A DNA stretch of 64,000 nt from Acidobacteriota bacterium (GTDB taxonomy: Bacteria > Acidobacteriota > Thermoanaerobaculia > Multivoradales > J023). Each line of letters begins with the position of its first letter. Positions within the stretch are counted from its first letter, which is position 1. Below, piece by piece: positions 18,539 through 27,938 of the stretch. A model generated the notes under the pieces. The model ran no database searches. It was given only the letters and a program-made list of their open reading frames with translations, and had not been told where the DNA came from. The position numbers and the translations under genes are program-made. The stretch covers positions 1-64,000 of the forward strand of contig JAJCXR010000011.1 of NCBI GenBank assembly GCA_029263315.1. The letters run 5' to 3'.

Positions 18539-21500
18539 CTAGTTATTCCTACGCGGTGCATCGTCGGGCAAGACACCGGGAAGCGGTCGCTCGAAGCTGA
18601 GATCGAACAGGCCGTCCAAGGATTGCCTGGGATGGCGCTCGAAATCCGGGACCTCGACGCGAATCGTCCATTCCCGGTTGCCGGCCCGCGAGGTCTCGGC
18701 CGCCAAATGGATGAAATAGAGAAGCTTCAAGGGGCCACCGCGCACCTCCAGGCGGCCGATCCAGCCCTTGGCGGTGTCCTCGTTGCTGACCGTGGCATAG
18801 AGGTTGCGGTCGTCGAGGATCAGCGGAATACGTCGCACCTGGCCGGTACCGGCGTCGGTGGAGGGGCGGAAGGAGTGCACCGGGGCGGGGCCGAAGAGGT
18901 CCACTTGCACGGCCCGCTTGCCGATGAACAGGCGGTCGCCGGTGCTCCGATCTTCCTGCATGGTGACAGTGATTTCCTGGTCGCCTCCGAGGGCCCGGCG
19001 CCGTGAGCCGTCGTCCTCCCCGTAGAGGAAGACTTGCCAGCCGTGTAGCACCTCGAGGCGACCGCGATCGGAATCGACGAAGTCGATGCTGGTCTTGGGC
19101 TCCCCCGAGCCGTCGCGGGCCAGGAGAACATCGAGGGCAAAGTCGTCGAACAGCCGGTCGAGGCTGCCACCGGGAAAGAAAATACGATCGATTTCGTCTT
19201 CGTTGGCGGTCTCCAGGAGAATCGGCAAGGTGATGGAATCGGGACCCCACTCCGGCTCGAGCCACAGCTCGCCGGCATCGGCCGCCAGATAACCGCGGTT
19301 GTAGAGCAGGCGCTGACGGCGCAGCTCGAGGTCGGTGATGAAGGGGAAGCGACCCAGGCAGCAAGCCTGTTGGTCGCGCCAGAAATCGTCGGCGGCCCGT
19401 TGATAGGCGGGGCGAATCCCCTCGCTGAGCAGCTCGGCCCCCTTGACCTCGACATTGCGCACCATCCAGGGCCCATCGCTGCCGCGCTGCAGGCGTCGGT
19501 TGCGGCTGAAGGCGTGGAAGTCGTCGAGGGAGGCTCCGTCCTTGCTCAAGGCGAGCTGTTTCCAGGCCTCCAGGGGGTCGTCGTCGAGCACCTCGACGGT
19601 CCGTCGGTAGCTTTGGATGGTGCGTTCCAGCTCGGGGGAAATCTTGGCCGGCTCACGGCGTCGGCTGCGCTGGGAGATCTTGTCGACCAGCGGTTGCAGA
19701 TTGCTGTTGGCGCGGGCGTACTCTTGCACCATGGCGGAGGTCAAACCATCGGCCCCGGTGATGGTGGGGGCCGCGGTGAGCCGCCAGTTGCGGATGATGC
19801 GGGTGAATTCTGGCCAGGTGTCGGCCCGTTGGGTGGAGGGCTTGGAGAGCCCACCGCCGCCGCCACCGCCGCCTTGGCTATCGATGTAGGCCTCCAGGTA
19901 GTTGTAGACCGCCTCGTTGATCTGGCCGAGGGGCGAGCGCACCTCCCGTACGTTGGTGGCCGGTGCCAGGGCGATGTTGGCCCAGCGCAGGAAGTCGTTG
20001 GTCGGCGGCACGAAGGACTCGGCGTAGGTCTTGCTGAAGCAAGGTCGACAGTCGGTGGTGAGCTTGGTGCGCAGGTAGTCGAGGGTGGGGGGGAGAATCT
20101 CGAGACCCGCCGCCAGGGCGGCCATGGCGGCGGCCTGATTGCGGCCGCGGAGAATCTCGAAGCGCGGGTCGGGGCCGGAACGCTCGAATAGGGCCAGTTG
20201 GTCCACCGGCGTCCACATGGCCGTCTTGCGGCCCTCGTAGAAGCTCTTGATCTCTGCCAATTTGCCGTCGTCGCCGCTCTGGGTTTCGAGGCGGGTTTGG
20301 AAGGCGCTGCGTTCGCTGTCGACGGTTTCCGGGCTGCTGATCTGCGCCAGCTGGCTGAGGGAACCGGCCAGGGTTTCGGCCCCTTCGGACCATTCGAAGG
20401 TGCCGTCCGGGGCGGTGGAATAGAGGTGGTCGTAGGCGCTGCGGGAGTCGACGAGCTGTTGCCAGTCCCGCGGGATGTCGATCCGGCAGTGGCTGTCGAT
20501 GGCGTTGCCTTCGCTCACCAGCCGCGGGAAAATCTGTTGCAGCGCCGCATAGTCTTGCAGGCAGTTCTTCTGCCACGCCTGGACATCGTTGCCGGGCCTG
20601 GCATCGAGGCCGGCGGCGACGACTTCCTCGGCGGCATCCTCGACCGCCCGACGGCTACGGCGTCGCCGTCGTCTCTCGGTGGGCTCGGGGGCAGCCTCCT
20701 CATCATCGGCGTCGAGGCCGTCGTCGGCCGAGTCTCCGGTGGTCTCGGTGGGGTCGTCGGCGACGGCATCGTCGGCGTCGGCCAAGGGATTGCCTCGACG
20801 CCGGGGGGCCGAAGCGAAGAAGGTGCGCCCTTGCTCCAAGGTGGTGCCGAGTTGGGAGCCGTAACCGCTGAACGAGGCCAAGGCGGCGTCGCCGCCGCTC
20901 TTCAAGGGGTCGAGGGCCAGGATGCTGTCGTAGGTTTCTTGGTACGCCCCCAAGTAGCTGTCGATCAGCTGGTAATCCCAGCGGGCCAGCACCGGCATCG
21001 TCCAATAGGCCTCAAAGGTCGCCCTGGCCTGCTGCGGCGTTTCCAGGCGGCCAACGTCCATCAGGTCAAAACGCTCGTCGGCGTGCAATACCGACTGGAA
21101 GATCGCCTCGATTTGTTCGATGTCGCCAAATTGAGAGCCGTCGACCAACCATTCGTCGATCTCCCGGCCGTCGATGTTGGCGTCGCGGCCCGGCTGGCTC
21201 TTCAGGAAGCGCAGCAAGGGGGCCAAGGTGAGGCCCTGGCGCAACTGGTCCTTGGTCTCCGGGTTGGTGGTCGCTTGTTGGTAGCGGTCGAAGCGCAGGC
21301 GGGTCTCGAAGGCTTGGCGGTAGGTGGCGTAATCGGTGGTGGGCTCCCCTTGCCAGATCTCCGGTCGGCTGCGGGCTTCAAAGCTCTCGAGCAGTGGCAG
21401 CAGCACGCCGTTGCGCATCAAACCCGCTTGCACCGTGGGCACTAGCTCGTTGCTGATCTCGTTGTTGATGCCGCCTTGCAGCAGGATGCGAATCTTCCAC

Positions 21501-23041
21501 TTGGAGGTTCCCAGGTCCCGGCGGATCTTCTCCAACTCGTGCACCAGCTCCCAGGTGTAGAGCACGGAGCAAGGCTCTTCCGTCGCCGCCGCATCGATGC
21601 AGAGCTTGGCTTCTTTGGTCAAGTTGTTGATCGGTCGCAGCACTTGGGACATGTGGATCAAGGCGGGCAGCAGGAGGATGAAGGCGGCCACCACGGCGCC
21701 GCCGATGAGGCCGTAGACCAGGCGCTTGTTACGCTTGGCCTTCTGCTTGGCCTTGACCGTTTGGCGCACCAAACCCTGCTCGGGGAAGACCTTTTTCTCG
21801 TAGAGATCGCGGATGAAGAAGGCGTACTGCCGCGTGAAGATGGACTGTAAGTCCTCCAGAACCCCTTGCGGATCGCCCGCTTGCACCCGCAGCAGGTCGC
21901 GGCAGGCACGGGCGATGGGACGCCCCTCCTGCATGCCGCTGGTCAAATAGAAACCCCGCAAAATGAGCGGCTCTTCGAAGCGGCTGGCCCGGAAGATGGT
22001 GTCCAGGTAGCGGTGCAGGGGTTCCTCGAGGGCGGCCAGCTCCTCGGGGAAGACGAACATGCGGTCGGCTTGCTCCGAGTCCGGGACGCTGCGCAACAGG
22101 CGCAGGCGGATCTTGTGCATGCGCTGCACCATGTCGGTGAAGATGTTGCCGAAGCTCTTATCGTCCCAGCGGTCCGTTTCTTCGGGGTCGGACCAGCCGA
22201 AGATCTGCCCCTTGTCGTGGGGGTCGAGGGGGGCGAAGAACTCGGTGAAGCCGAGGATGCGGTCGGCCTTGGTGATGAGGACAAAGATGGGGAAGCGGAT
22301 GTCCAGCTGCTTCTGCAGCTCGAACAGCTTCTTGCGAATGTTCTTGGCCTTCTCTTCCTGCTCCTCGGGCGTATCCTCCGTCAGGCTGGTGGCCGGGATG
22401 ACCGTCAACACACCATTGATCGGGCACTCCTTGCGGTGCTTCTTCAGCAGGCCGAGGAAATGCTCCCACTCGTGACGGTCCGGAGCCACGTCCTCTTGGA
22501 AGGAGAAGCGACCGGCGGTGTCGAGGATGACCGCCTCCTCGGTGAACCACCAATCGCAGTTGCGGGTGCCGCCGGCCCCCGACAGCGCATCGGCGCCGAT
22601 GGGAAATTCCAGCCCCGACTTGAGCAAAGTCGTGCTCTTGCCCGATTGCGGCTCGCCGATGAGCAGAAACCACGGCAGGGCGTAGATATCCGTCCGCGCC
22701 TCTTTGAGCTCCAGCATGGCGTGCTTCCATTGCTCGCCGAGCTCACCCACCGCTTCGCGGATCTCCTCTTGGCTGGCCGGAGCCCGACTATGGCTGCCCA
22801 AATCGCTCTCGAAATCCTTCGAGCGCTTGCGATCCCCGACCTTCTTCAACCCACCGATGGCCCAGATGAGCACAAAGATGATCAGCACGCCGAACATCAC
22901 CATCATGATGGCTTGGCGGCTGAGCCCCAGGAAGCGCGACAGGATGAAAACCAGGGGCAGCAAGACCATCAGCAGGGCGAGCCAACGGCCCACCGGACCG
23001 GTGATGAAGCGGCGCAGGATATTCAGAATTTGATAGTGCAT
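18539..23041 (-). CDS. tssM: T6SS inner membrane protein TssM (IcmF)
   Basis: 1500 aa from ATG 23041 (GAGGT upstream). The frame opens at 23224 but the extra 61 residues run antisense-like over tssL. Two N-terminal membrane helices (about residues 14-65) are followed by a cytoplasmic NTPase-like domain with Walker A GEPQSGKST and an ILDTAGRF switch. A third helix near residue 440 (LIGGAVVAAFILLLPAL) leads to the large periplasmic domain that contacts TssJ. It is longer than typical TssM (about 1150-1250 aa): an acidic/Arg-rich low-complexity insert lies near residues 740-800. It forms the membrane complex with TssL and TssJ. Confidence 0.96.
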   Translation of the reverse strand: MHYQILNILRRFITGPVGRWLALLMVLLPLVFILSRFLGLSRQAIMMVMFGVLIIFVLIWAIGGLKKVGDRKRSKDFESDLGSHSRAPASQEEIREAVGELGEQWKHAMLELKEARTDIYALPWFLLIGEPQSGKSTTLLKSGLEFPIGADALSGAGGTRNCDWWFTEEAVILDTAGRFSFQEDVAPDRHEWEHFLGLLKKHRKECPINGVLTVIPATSLTEDTPEEQEEKAKNIRKKLFELQKQLDIRFPIFVLITKADRILGFTEFFAPLDPHDKGQIFGWSDPEETDRWDDKSFGNIFTDMVQRMHKIRLRLLRSVPDSEQADRMFVFPEELAALEEPLHRYLDTIFRASRFEEPLILRGFYLTSGMQEGRPIARACRDLLRVQAGDPQGVLEDLQSIFTRQYAFFIRDLYEKKVFPEQGLVRQTVKAKQKAKRNKRLVYGLIGGAVVAAFILLLPALIHMSQVLRPINNLTKEAKLCIDAAATEEPCSVLYTWELVHELEKIRRDLGTSKWKIRILLQGGINNEISNELVPTVQAGLMRNGVLLPLLESFEARSRPEIWQGEPTTDYATYRQAFETRLRFDRYQQATTNPETKDQLRQGLTLAPLLRFLKSQPGRDANIDGREIDEWLVDGSQFGDIEQIEAIFQSVLHADERFDLMDVGRLETPQQARATFEAYWTMPVLARWDYQLIDSYLGAYQETYDSILALDPLKSGGDAALASFSGYGSQLGTTLEQGRTFFASAPRRRGNPLADADDAVADDPTETTGDSADDGLDADDEEAAPEPTERRRRRRSRRAVEDAAEEVVAAGLDARPGNDVQAWQKNCLQDYAALQQIFPRLVSEGNAIDSHCRIDIPRDWQQLVDSRSAYDHLYSTAPDGTFEWSEGAETLAGSLSQLAQISSPETVDSERSAFQTRLETQSGDDGKLAEIKSFYEGRKTAMWTPVDQLALFERSGPDPRFEILRGRNQAAAMAALAAGLEILPPTLDYLRTKLTTDCRPCFSKTYAESFVPPTNDFLRWANIALAPATNVREVRSPLGQINEAVYNYLEAYIDSQGGGGGGGGLSKPSTQRADTWPEFTRIIRNWRLTAAPTITGADGLTSAMVQEYARANSNLQPLVDKISQRSRRREPAKISPELERTIQSYRRTVEVLDDDPLEAWKQLALSKDGASLDDFHAFSRNRRLQRGSDGPWMVRNVEVKGAELLSEGIRPAYQRAADDFWRDQQACCLGRFPFITDLELRRQRLLYNRGYLAADAGELWLEPEWGPDSITLPILLETANEDEIDRIFFPGGSLDRLFDDFALDVLLARDGSGEPKTSIDFVDSDRGRLEVLHGWQVFLYGEDDGSRRRALGGDQEITVTMQEDRSTGDRLFIGKRAVQVDLFGPAPVHSFRPSTDAGTGQVRRIPLILDDRNLYATVSNEDTAKGWIGRLEVRGGPLKLLYFIHLAAETSRAGNREWTIRVEVPDFERHPRQSLDGLFDLSFERPLPGVLPDDAPRRNN

Positions 23042-23123
23042 GGTACAACCTCGCGAGGCGAGTTTTTCGGTTCTAGATCCATTGAGCGGTAGCGGGCCTG
23101 GTCCCTTCGTCGAGTCCCGGGAT

Positions 23124-23822
23124 TCAAATCTGACCGAGGATTTGCTCGACCAGTTGACGCAGATCGGCCAGCAGGTGATTCCACGACAAACGGGCGGCTC
23201 CCCAGTAGAGACCCACCAGGCCAAAGGCCAGAATCGCCACCCGGGCGCCGGTGATGGCGGGGGAGAAACGCTCGGACTTCTTGGGAATCACCTTGTAAGC
23301 GGAGGGGGTCAGACGGTCGGGTTTGACGGAAACCAAGTACTCCTGCAACTGGCGATAAAGCTTCGATTTGACGTCGGGAAGCAACTCCCGTTTGCTGTAG
23401 TAGTTCCCCAGGCTGAGGGCGGTGAAGAGAATGGCCGCCAGCTCCACTTGGTTGTCCTTGAGCTCGCTGGCGATGCGGAAAATCTCGTCGCCGCCGATAT
23501 TGGTTTGGAAAAGTCGCATCTCGAGCAGATATTGCTCCTGCCAAGCGCCGGCGTTCTCCCAATCGGAGTGCAGCAGGACTTCGTCGGTGAGCACCACCAG
23601 GGGATACTTGGCGTCGTTGTAGAGGGTCTCGAGGCGAAGATCGTTGCGGGTTTCCCGATCGATATTTTCGAAGATGGCCTTCAGGTCTTTGTCCACCATC
23701 TCGATATGGACGGGATAGCCCTTGCGCACCTTGCGGCGAAAGGACACCAAATAAAGAAATAGGGGGGAGGCCAAGTAGAAGAGTTTGGTCGTGTAGTCCG
23801 CTCTCTCCGTGTCGTCATACAT
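23124..23822 (-). CDS. tssL: T6SS membrane protein TssL (DotU)
   Basis: 232 aa. A cytoplasmic helical DotU domain, with KLFYLASPLFLYLVSF and AALLFTALSLGNYYSKRELLPD-like motifs, ends in one C-terminal membrane helix (about residues 185-205, VAILAFGLVGLYWGAARL). There is no OmpA-like peptidoglycan-binding extension and no separate TagL gene in the window, so cell-wall anchoring must come from elsewhere. RBS GGAGGG precedes the ATG. It works with TssM and TssJ in the trans-envelope complex. Confidence 0.93.
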   Translation of the reverse strand: MYDDTERADYTTKLFYLASPLFLYLVSFRRKVRKGYPVHIEMVDKDLKAIFENIDRETRNDLRLETLYNDAKYPLVVLTDEVLLHSDWENAGAWQEQYLLEMRLFQTNIGGDEIFRIASELKDNQVELAAILFTALSLGNYYSKRELLPDVKSKLYRQLQEYLVSVKPDRLTPSAYKVIPKKSERFSPAITGARVAILAFGLVGLYWGAARLSWNHLLADLRQLVEQILGQI

Positions 23823-23849
23823 GTTTCGGGCCCTCCTGGGGGGCTTGGC

Positions 23850-25232
23850 TCAGCCGGCTGCCGAGCGTTCCTCGCGTAAGAGAAAGTAGAGGCTGAAGCT
23901 GAGACGGGGGTCGCTGTCCGAGATCTGTATCTCCCCCTTGGCGATCACATTCTGCCAGTAGGTTCCCTGTTGCAGGATGGAGTAGTAGTGCAGGTCGGGG
24001 CTGCCGGGCAGGCTACGGGGGCTCTCCTTGAGCAGCTTGATTTCCAAGCCGCGGAGACGCCGCAGGCGAAACAGGGGCAGGTCGGCGGCGGCACCGATCT
24101 TGACCGGGCGCATCAGCTGATCGACGGTATCCGAGTCTTGTTTGCTCTCGACGCAGAGATAGACCGCTTCGGCGTCCCGCAGCTGGCTTTGCTCGAAGCG
24201 GGCCGCCAGCACGTCCCCCTCCGGCAGGAAGCGAATCTGCACGAAGCCGCCGGTGAGCATTTGATCGAGCAGCCGGTGGACGGTGCGGGTGAGCTGTTGG
24301 AAGCAGCGTCCCAGGGTGTCGTGGTCGTACAGGGGCACATCGATGCTGGAGCCGTCACCCTTCTCGAAGATCGACAGCTCTCCGGCCAGCCGTGCCAGCT
24401 CCATGTAGAGGGCGAAGGGGTGGATGCCCGGCAGGGCGACCAACTGGCGCAGCACATGCAAGAAACTACCGATGATCTGGAGCTTGAAGACCACCTGCCA
24501 GCCGCCCCGGCGGTCGGTATCGAGGACCAACGAACGCTCGTCGATGCTGGTCCGCAGCACCCGGAAACGGGCCTCGACCTTGTTCATCACTTGCTCGCCC
24601 ATGGTGCGCAGGGGCTCCCAGGCGCCGATGTCGGTGACCGGCGGCACGAAGGAGTCGTCCAATACCGGCGTGTTCTTGCCCTGCCCGGCCCGCTGGATGA
24701 CGGCGATGGGCAGGCACTCGTAACCGCTGCTGTCCTCGTCGCCGAAGAAGAAGCGGCCGTAATGCTTGCGGATTTCCAGGGGACGGCCTTCGCCGCCGAG
24801 ATTCTCGTCGGCCACTTCCAAGGTCTCGACGCGGTAGCGCCGATCACGGGCCGCCATATCCGCCTGGTCGTCGGTGGGCATCAGGGTATTGCCTTCGCCC
24901 TCCAACCAGCGCGGCACCCCCAGATAGACGGGCAGTCGGCCGTCCAGCCGTTGATCCATCTGTTGTTTGAAATCCCGCGGCTCGATACGCAGATTGATCG
25001 GCATGCGCAGCAGGGTGCCGTCCTTGAGCCGCGCCTCGAGCTGTCGGGCCTCGAAACGGAAGGTTTCCAGCTGGTCTTGGGCGACATCGAGCCGCGCCAC
25101 CCCCCAGTAGAAGGGTTGCACTTGGCGCTCGGCGTGGGCGACCCGTGACGAGACCTGTTGCGCGAAGAGCTGCAGGTGCTGCGGCCGAAGGAACATGCCC
25201 TCGGCCCAATGGACTTCGGGAAATGCTCTCAC
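23850..25232 (-). CDS. tssK: T6SS baseplate protein TssK
   Basis: 460 aa from GTG 25232, just 2 bp after the tssJ stop. The frame stays open to 25493 but that part lies out of frame inside tssJ. The start VRAFPEVHWAEGMFLRPQHLQ is the family hallmark. Total length matches TssK (about 445 aa). Trimeric TssK links the TssEFG baseplate wedge to TssL/TssM at the inner membrane. Coupling to tssJ suggests matched synthesis. Confidence 0.95.
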   Translation of the reverse strand: MRAFPEVHWAEGMFLRPQHLQLFAQQVSSRVAHAERQVQPFYWGVARLDVAQDQLETFRFEARQLEARLKDGTLLRMPINLRIEPRDFKQQMDQRLDGRLPVYLGVPRWLEGEGNTLMPTDDQADMAARDRRYRVETLEVADENLGGEGRPLEIRKHYGRFFFGDEDSSGYECLPIAVIQRAGQGKNTPVLDDSFVPPVTDIGAWEPLRTMGEQVMNKVEARFRVLRTSIDERSLVLDTDRRGGWQVVFKLQIIGSFLHVLRQLVALPGIHPFALYMELARLAGELSIFEKGDGSSIDVPLYDHDTLGRCFQQLTRTVHRLLDQMLTGGFVQIRFLPEGDVLAARFEQSQLRDAEAVYLCVESKQDSDTVDQLMRPVKIGAAADLPLFRLRRLRGLEIKLLKESPRSLPGSPDLHYYSILQQGTYWQNVIAKGEIQISDSDPRLSFSLYFLLREERSAAG

Positions 25233-25234
25233 CC

Positions 25235-25687
25235 TCAGCGACCCTGGGAGATGTTCAAGTTGCGGTCGAAGACCTTCACCCGCAGGGTTTTGCCTCGCCA
25301 GTACTCCTTGCCGTAAAAGTACATCTGGGACTTGTCGCGGCCTTGGCCTTCGAATTTGTAGTCGGCGATGATGGCGAGGCGCTGGAAGTCCTTCACCTGC
25401 GGCACCACGACGCTCTTGTCGGAACAGTTGGAGGCCACGCTGACGGTGGTGCGACGGCTGCCCAAGGAGCGCCGCAGGTCGGAGTAAAACCAATCGTCGC
25501 CGAGCTGGCGAATCTGCTGCTCTTCGCTGTCACTGACCACCAATAAATCGATGGAGAGCTCGAGGCCGTCGTTGACCTCGACCCCCGGCTCGCAGTGGAA
25601 GACGGCCATGGAAGACGAGCATCCTTGGCATGCGAGGAGCGCCAAGAGAAGCATTAGCGAGCTTTTCAGAGAATGACGGGCGAGCAT
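25235..25687 (-). CDS. tssJ: T6SS outer membrane lipoprotein TssJ
   Basis: 150 aa. The signal peptide ends in a lipobox LLAC (Cys20), giving an outer-membrane lipoprotein. The mature part is a beta-sandwich with DDWFYSDLRRSLGS and AIIADYKF, family-typical for TssJ/SciN, and includes a further Cys pair. It binds the periplasmic end of TssM. It follows tagH by 3 bp and precedes tssK by 2 bp. Confidence 0.92.
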   Translation of the reverse strand: MLARHSLKSSLMLLLALLACQGCSSSMAVFHCEPGVEVNDGLELSIDLLVVSDSEEQQIRQLGDDWFYSDLRRSLGSRRTTVSVASNCSDKSVVVPQVKDFQRLAIIADYKFEGQGRDKSQMYFYGKEYWRGKTLRVKVFDRNLNISQGR

Positions 25688-25690
25688 CGG

Positions 25691-27571
25691 TCAAGTCCTC
25701 CCATTGGAAAATTGTTCTTGTCGTTCACGAGCGATCTTGCGGGCTTCATGCTGGATGTTTTGGGTGACGAACTCGGGCGTCACCTTGCGCACCAGGTCCT
25801 TGTAGTCCTTCCATAGCTCAGCGTATTGCAGACCCAGTTTCTTGGCCCAGCCTTCCCGCAGCCGGGATTCGATGGCCATGGGGCTGGCCTTGTCCCAATA
25901 TTTCTTGAACCAGATCTCCGGTGCCTCGTGGTAGGCGGCGAACCCGGCCACCAGCCACGACTCCACATCCGCCAAGTAGCGGGCCAAGACATCGATGTTG
26001 ACTTGCCGACCGGCGGCCATGTCGTCGATGAAGGCGCGGATGGACATGCGATGACCCGGCAGGGCGAAGCTGGTGGTGCTGGAGGTATTGGCGGTGAAGG
26101 ATTGCACCAGGCCGACGACAAAGCGCTCCACCTCGACACTGAAGCTGAGCATCTGGCGCAGGAATTCGATGCGCGGCAGCTCCACCGGCGACAGGCCGCT
26201 CAAGCTCGACTCCTGACTGGCCTCGACGATCAGGTGCCAAGGCAAGCCGGAGGTGCTGGGGCCTTGGCTGGTGGCTTCCAGCTCGGCGACCCGGTGTTTG
26301 AGTTGCTCGATCTGGCGCCACAGATTTTCCACCTCGGCGGCGTCCTGGCTGGACCCCGGGTCGAGGGGAAAGAAGCCGCGCAACTGGATCAACAGCTGGC
26401 GTTGACGGGGGTCCGGCCATTCCGCCATTTCTTGGCGCAGCAGATGTTGCATGGCGGTGCGGCGATCCTCGGGGGTGGCCAGATGATAGAGGGCCGCCAG
26501 ACCGTTGAGCCGGCGGGCCAGCTCCTGGGCCTGGTCGTCGATGGTGGGATCGCCACTGGAGGCGGTCGACAGGCGAAGGTTGGTGTCGGTGCCGCGATCG
26601 TCCAGGTTGAGAGCCCGCATGGCGCCGGTCGAGGTATCGGTGCGGGGTGCCGGCACCGGCGGTACGGCGCCGCCGCCGAGGCCGCGGAGCAACGCTTCGG
26701 GGTCGAGGCCCAGGCGTTTCAAGGTGGCGTAGGGGCGCTCCTGCGCATCTCCGAACATGGCCCGCAGGCAATCGGTGGCTTGGATCTCCGACCGATTGCG
26801 CTCCCGGGCCAGCCCGTGGGCCCGCTGTAACAGCGCCACCAGGCGCGGCACCAGGGGCAAGTACACGGAGAAAAACGTCGTATGGGAGAGGATCTCGCGC
26901 AGGGGATCTTCGAGCCACGCCTCGGTGCCCGTCCAATGGCTGTTGGAGCCGAGGATTTGGCTCAGCAGGGCGACGCTGATCGCTCCCCGGCCCCGTTGAA
27001 AGGGCGGCAGGTCCGGGCAGCTCATGGCCAAGCCGAGGAAGAAATGGCGGTCGTTGACGAAGTTGCGCTGCTCCTTGCAAGCCAGCATGGTGGCGGCGCC
27101 GTAGCTCTGACGCAGCTCCGGAGAGAGCAGATCGATCAAACGGAGGCGCTCGCCGTCGAGCTCTTCGGGCGGCGGGCAGTAGGCTTGGCGAGCCCCCAAG
27201 GCGTGGCACCGCAGCACCGTTTGGCCGAGCAGAAACGAGCTGCCCGGGCTCACCATGTGGGGGGCGATCAAGGGCGCGCCTTGGAACCAGGTCCCGTTGG
27301 CGCTGCGCAGATCCTCGAGCAGCACGACATCGGCAGCGTCGGTGCGGCTCAGCTTGGCATGGTTGCTGGAGACCAGGGAGTCCCCGTGTAGCGACAGGTC
27401 GTTCTCAGGATTGCGCCCGAGGGTGAGCTGGGGACCGGTGAACATCGTCCGCATACCGTCCATGGGGCCATCGATGGCTTCGATCAACAGGGGGGCGGCG
27501 GAGGCATGATGGGCCATCGGAGAGGCCGAAGGCTTCGCCGAGAGGACGGACGTGATGGTCTGATCAGTCAT
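25691..27571 (-). CDS. tagH: T6SS FHA-domain protein (Fha/TagH type)
   Basis: 626 aa. Residues about 28-115 form an FHA domain: LGRNPENDLSL, SSNHAKL and SANGTWFQG hold the phosphothreonine-binding Arg, Ser, His and Asn. Residues about 145-300 are helical and recall a Clp-N-like repeat. The C-terminal 200 residues are the T6SS FHA C-terminal domain, with LSGLSPVELPRIEFLRQM and an F-KKYW-KASPMAI motif. FHA proteins are the phospho-targets of PpkA-type kinases that switch T6SS on. A kinase gene starts divergently 368 bp away. It is the first gene of run 1. Confidence 0.93.
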   Translation of the reverse strand: MTDQTITSVLSAKPSASPMAHHASAAPLLIEAIDGPMDGMRTMFTGPQLTLGRNPENDLSLHGDSLVSSNHAKLSRTDAADVVLLEDLRSANGTWFQGAPLIAPHMVSPGSSFLLGQTVLRCHALGARQAYCPPPEELDGERLRLIDLLSPELRQSYGAATMLACKEQRNFVNDRHFFLGLAMSCPDLPPFQRGRGAISVALLSQILGSNSHWTGTEAWLEDPLREILSHTTFFSVYLPLVPRLVALLQRAHGLARERNRSEIQATDCLRAMFGDAQERPYATLKRLGLDPEALLRGLGGGAVPPVPAPRTDTSTGAMRALNLDDRGTDTNLRLSTASSGDPTIDDQAQELARRLNGLAALYHLATPEDRRTAMQHLLRQEMAEWPDPRQRQLLIQLRGFFPLDPGSSQDAAEVENLWRQIEQLKHRVAELEATSQGPSTSGLPWHLIVEASQESSLSGLSPVELPRIEFLRQMLSFSVEVERFVVGLVQSFTANTSSTTSFALPGHRMSIRAFIDDMAAGRQVNIDVLARYLADVESWLVAGFAAYHEAPEIWFKKYWDKASPMAIESRLREGWAKKLGLQYAELWKDYKDLVRKVTPEFVTQNIQHEARKIARERQEQFSNGRT

Positions 27572-27938
27572 CCTGATATTCGGAAGAGCTCGACTCCACG
27601 CGGTCAGATTTTATGGGTCGCGACGCACCAATCGAACGTCCAGCGTTCGCCCATAAGGCGAACGAATTTGCCGAGCACCATGACCCATGATGACTCTGCG
27701 GCGAGCAGAAATTACACACGAACAAGCCTTCATTTTCTATCAGAGAGAGAGGCAGAAGCGCAAGTTGATTCGGCCTTTACGGCGCCGGAGTTGACACCCC
27801 GACGAGCCTAGCGTAGCCTCAATTAGGCTCAAATACGTTAAACTCCAGAAGCGCCTAAGAGAAGGTTCGCCAGCGGTGAAAATTTTTGGCAAAGAGGGCG
27901 AGCCGAGGTGAATTGAAGAATCCTGGGAAGGACGGACG
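27572..27938. promoter_or_regulatory. Divergent regulatory region between tagH run and kinase
   Basis: This 367-bp AT-richer spacer carries two clear palindromes. CGTTCGCC-cataa-GGCGAACG (27644-27664) is an 8-bp perfect stem. GAGCCTA/TAGGCTC (27804-27810 and 27824-27830) is a 7-bp inverted repeat. A plus-strand promoter candidate is TTGACA (27791-27796), 17 bp, TAGCCT (27814-27819), overlapped by the second palindrome. It is well placed to control both the kinase and the membrane-complex genes. No regulator is encoded next to it. Confidence 0.5.

Noticed and set aside
20198-23092. Two plus-strand frames of over 400 codons across tssM
   Set aside because: Antisense shadows with no RBS and no recognisable domain.
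25233-25493. Long upstream extension of tssK
   Set aside because: It runs out of frame through tssJ, and the family start PEVHWAEGMFLRPQ fits the GTG at 25232.
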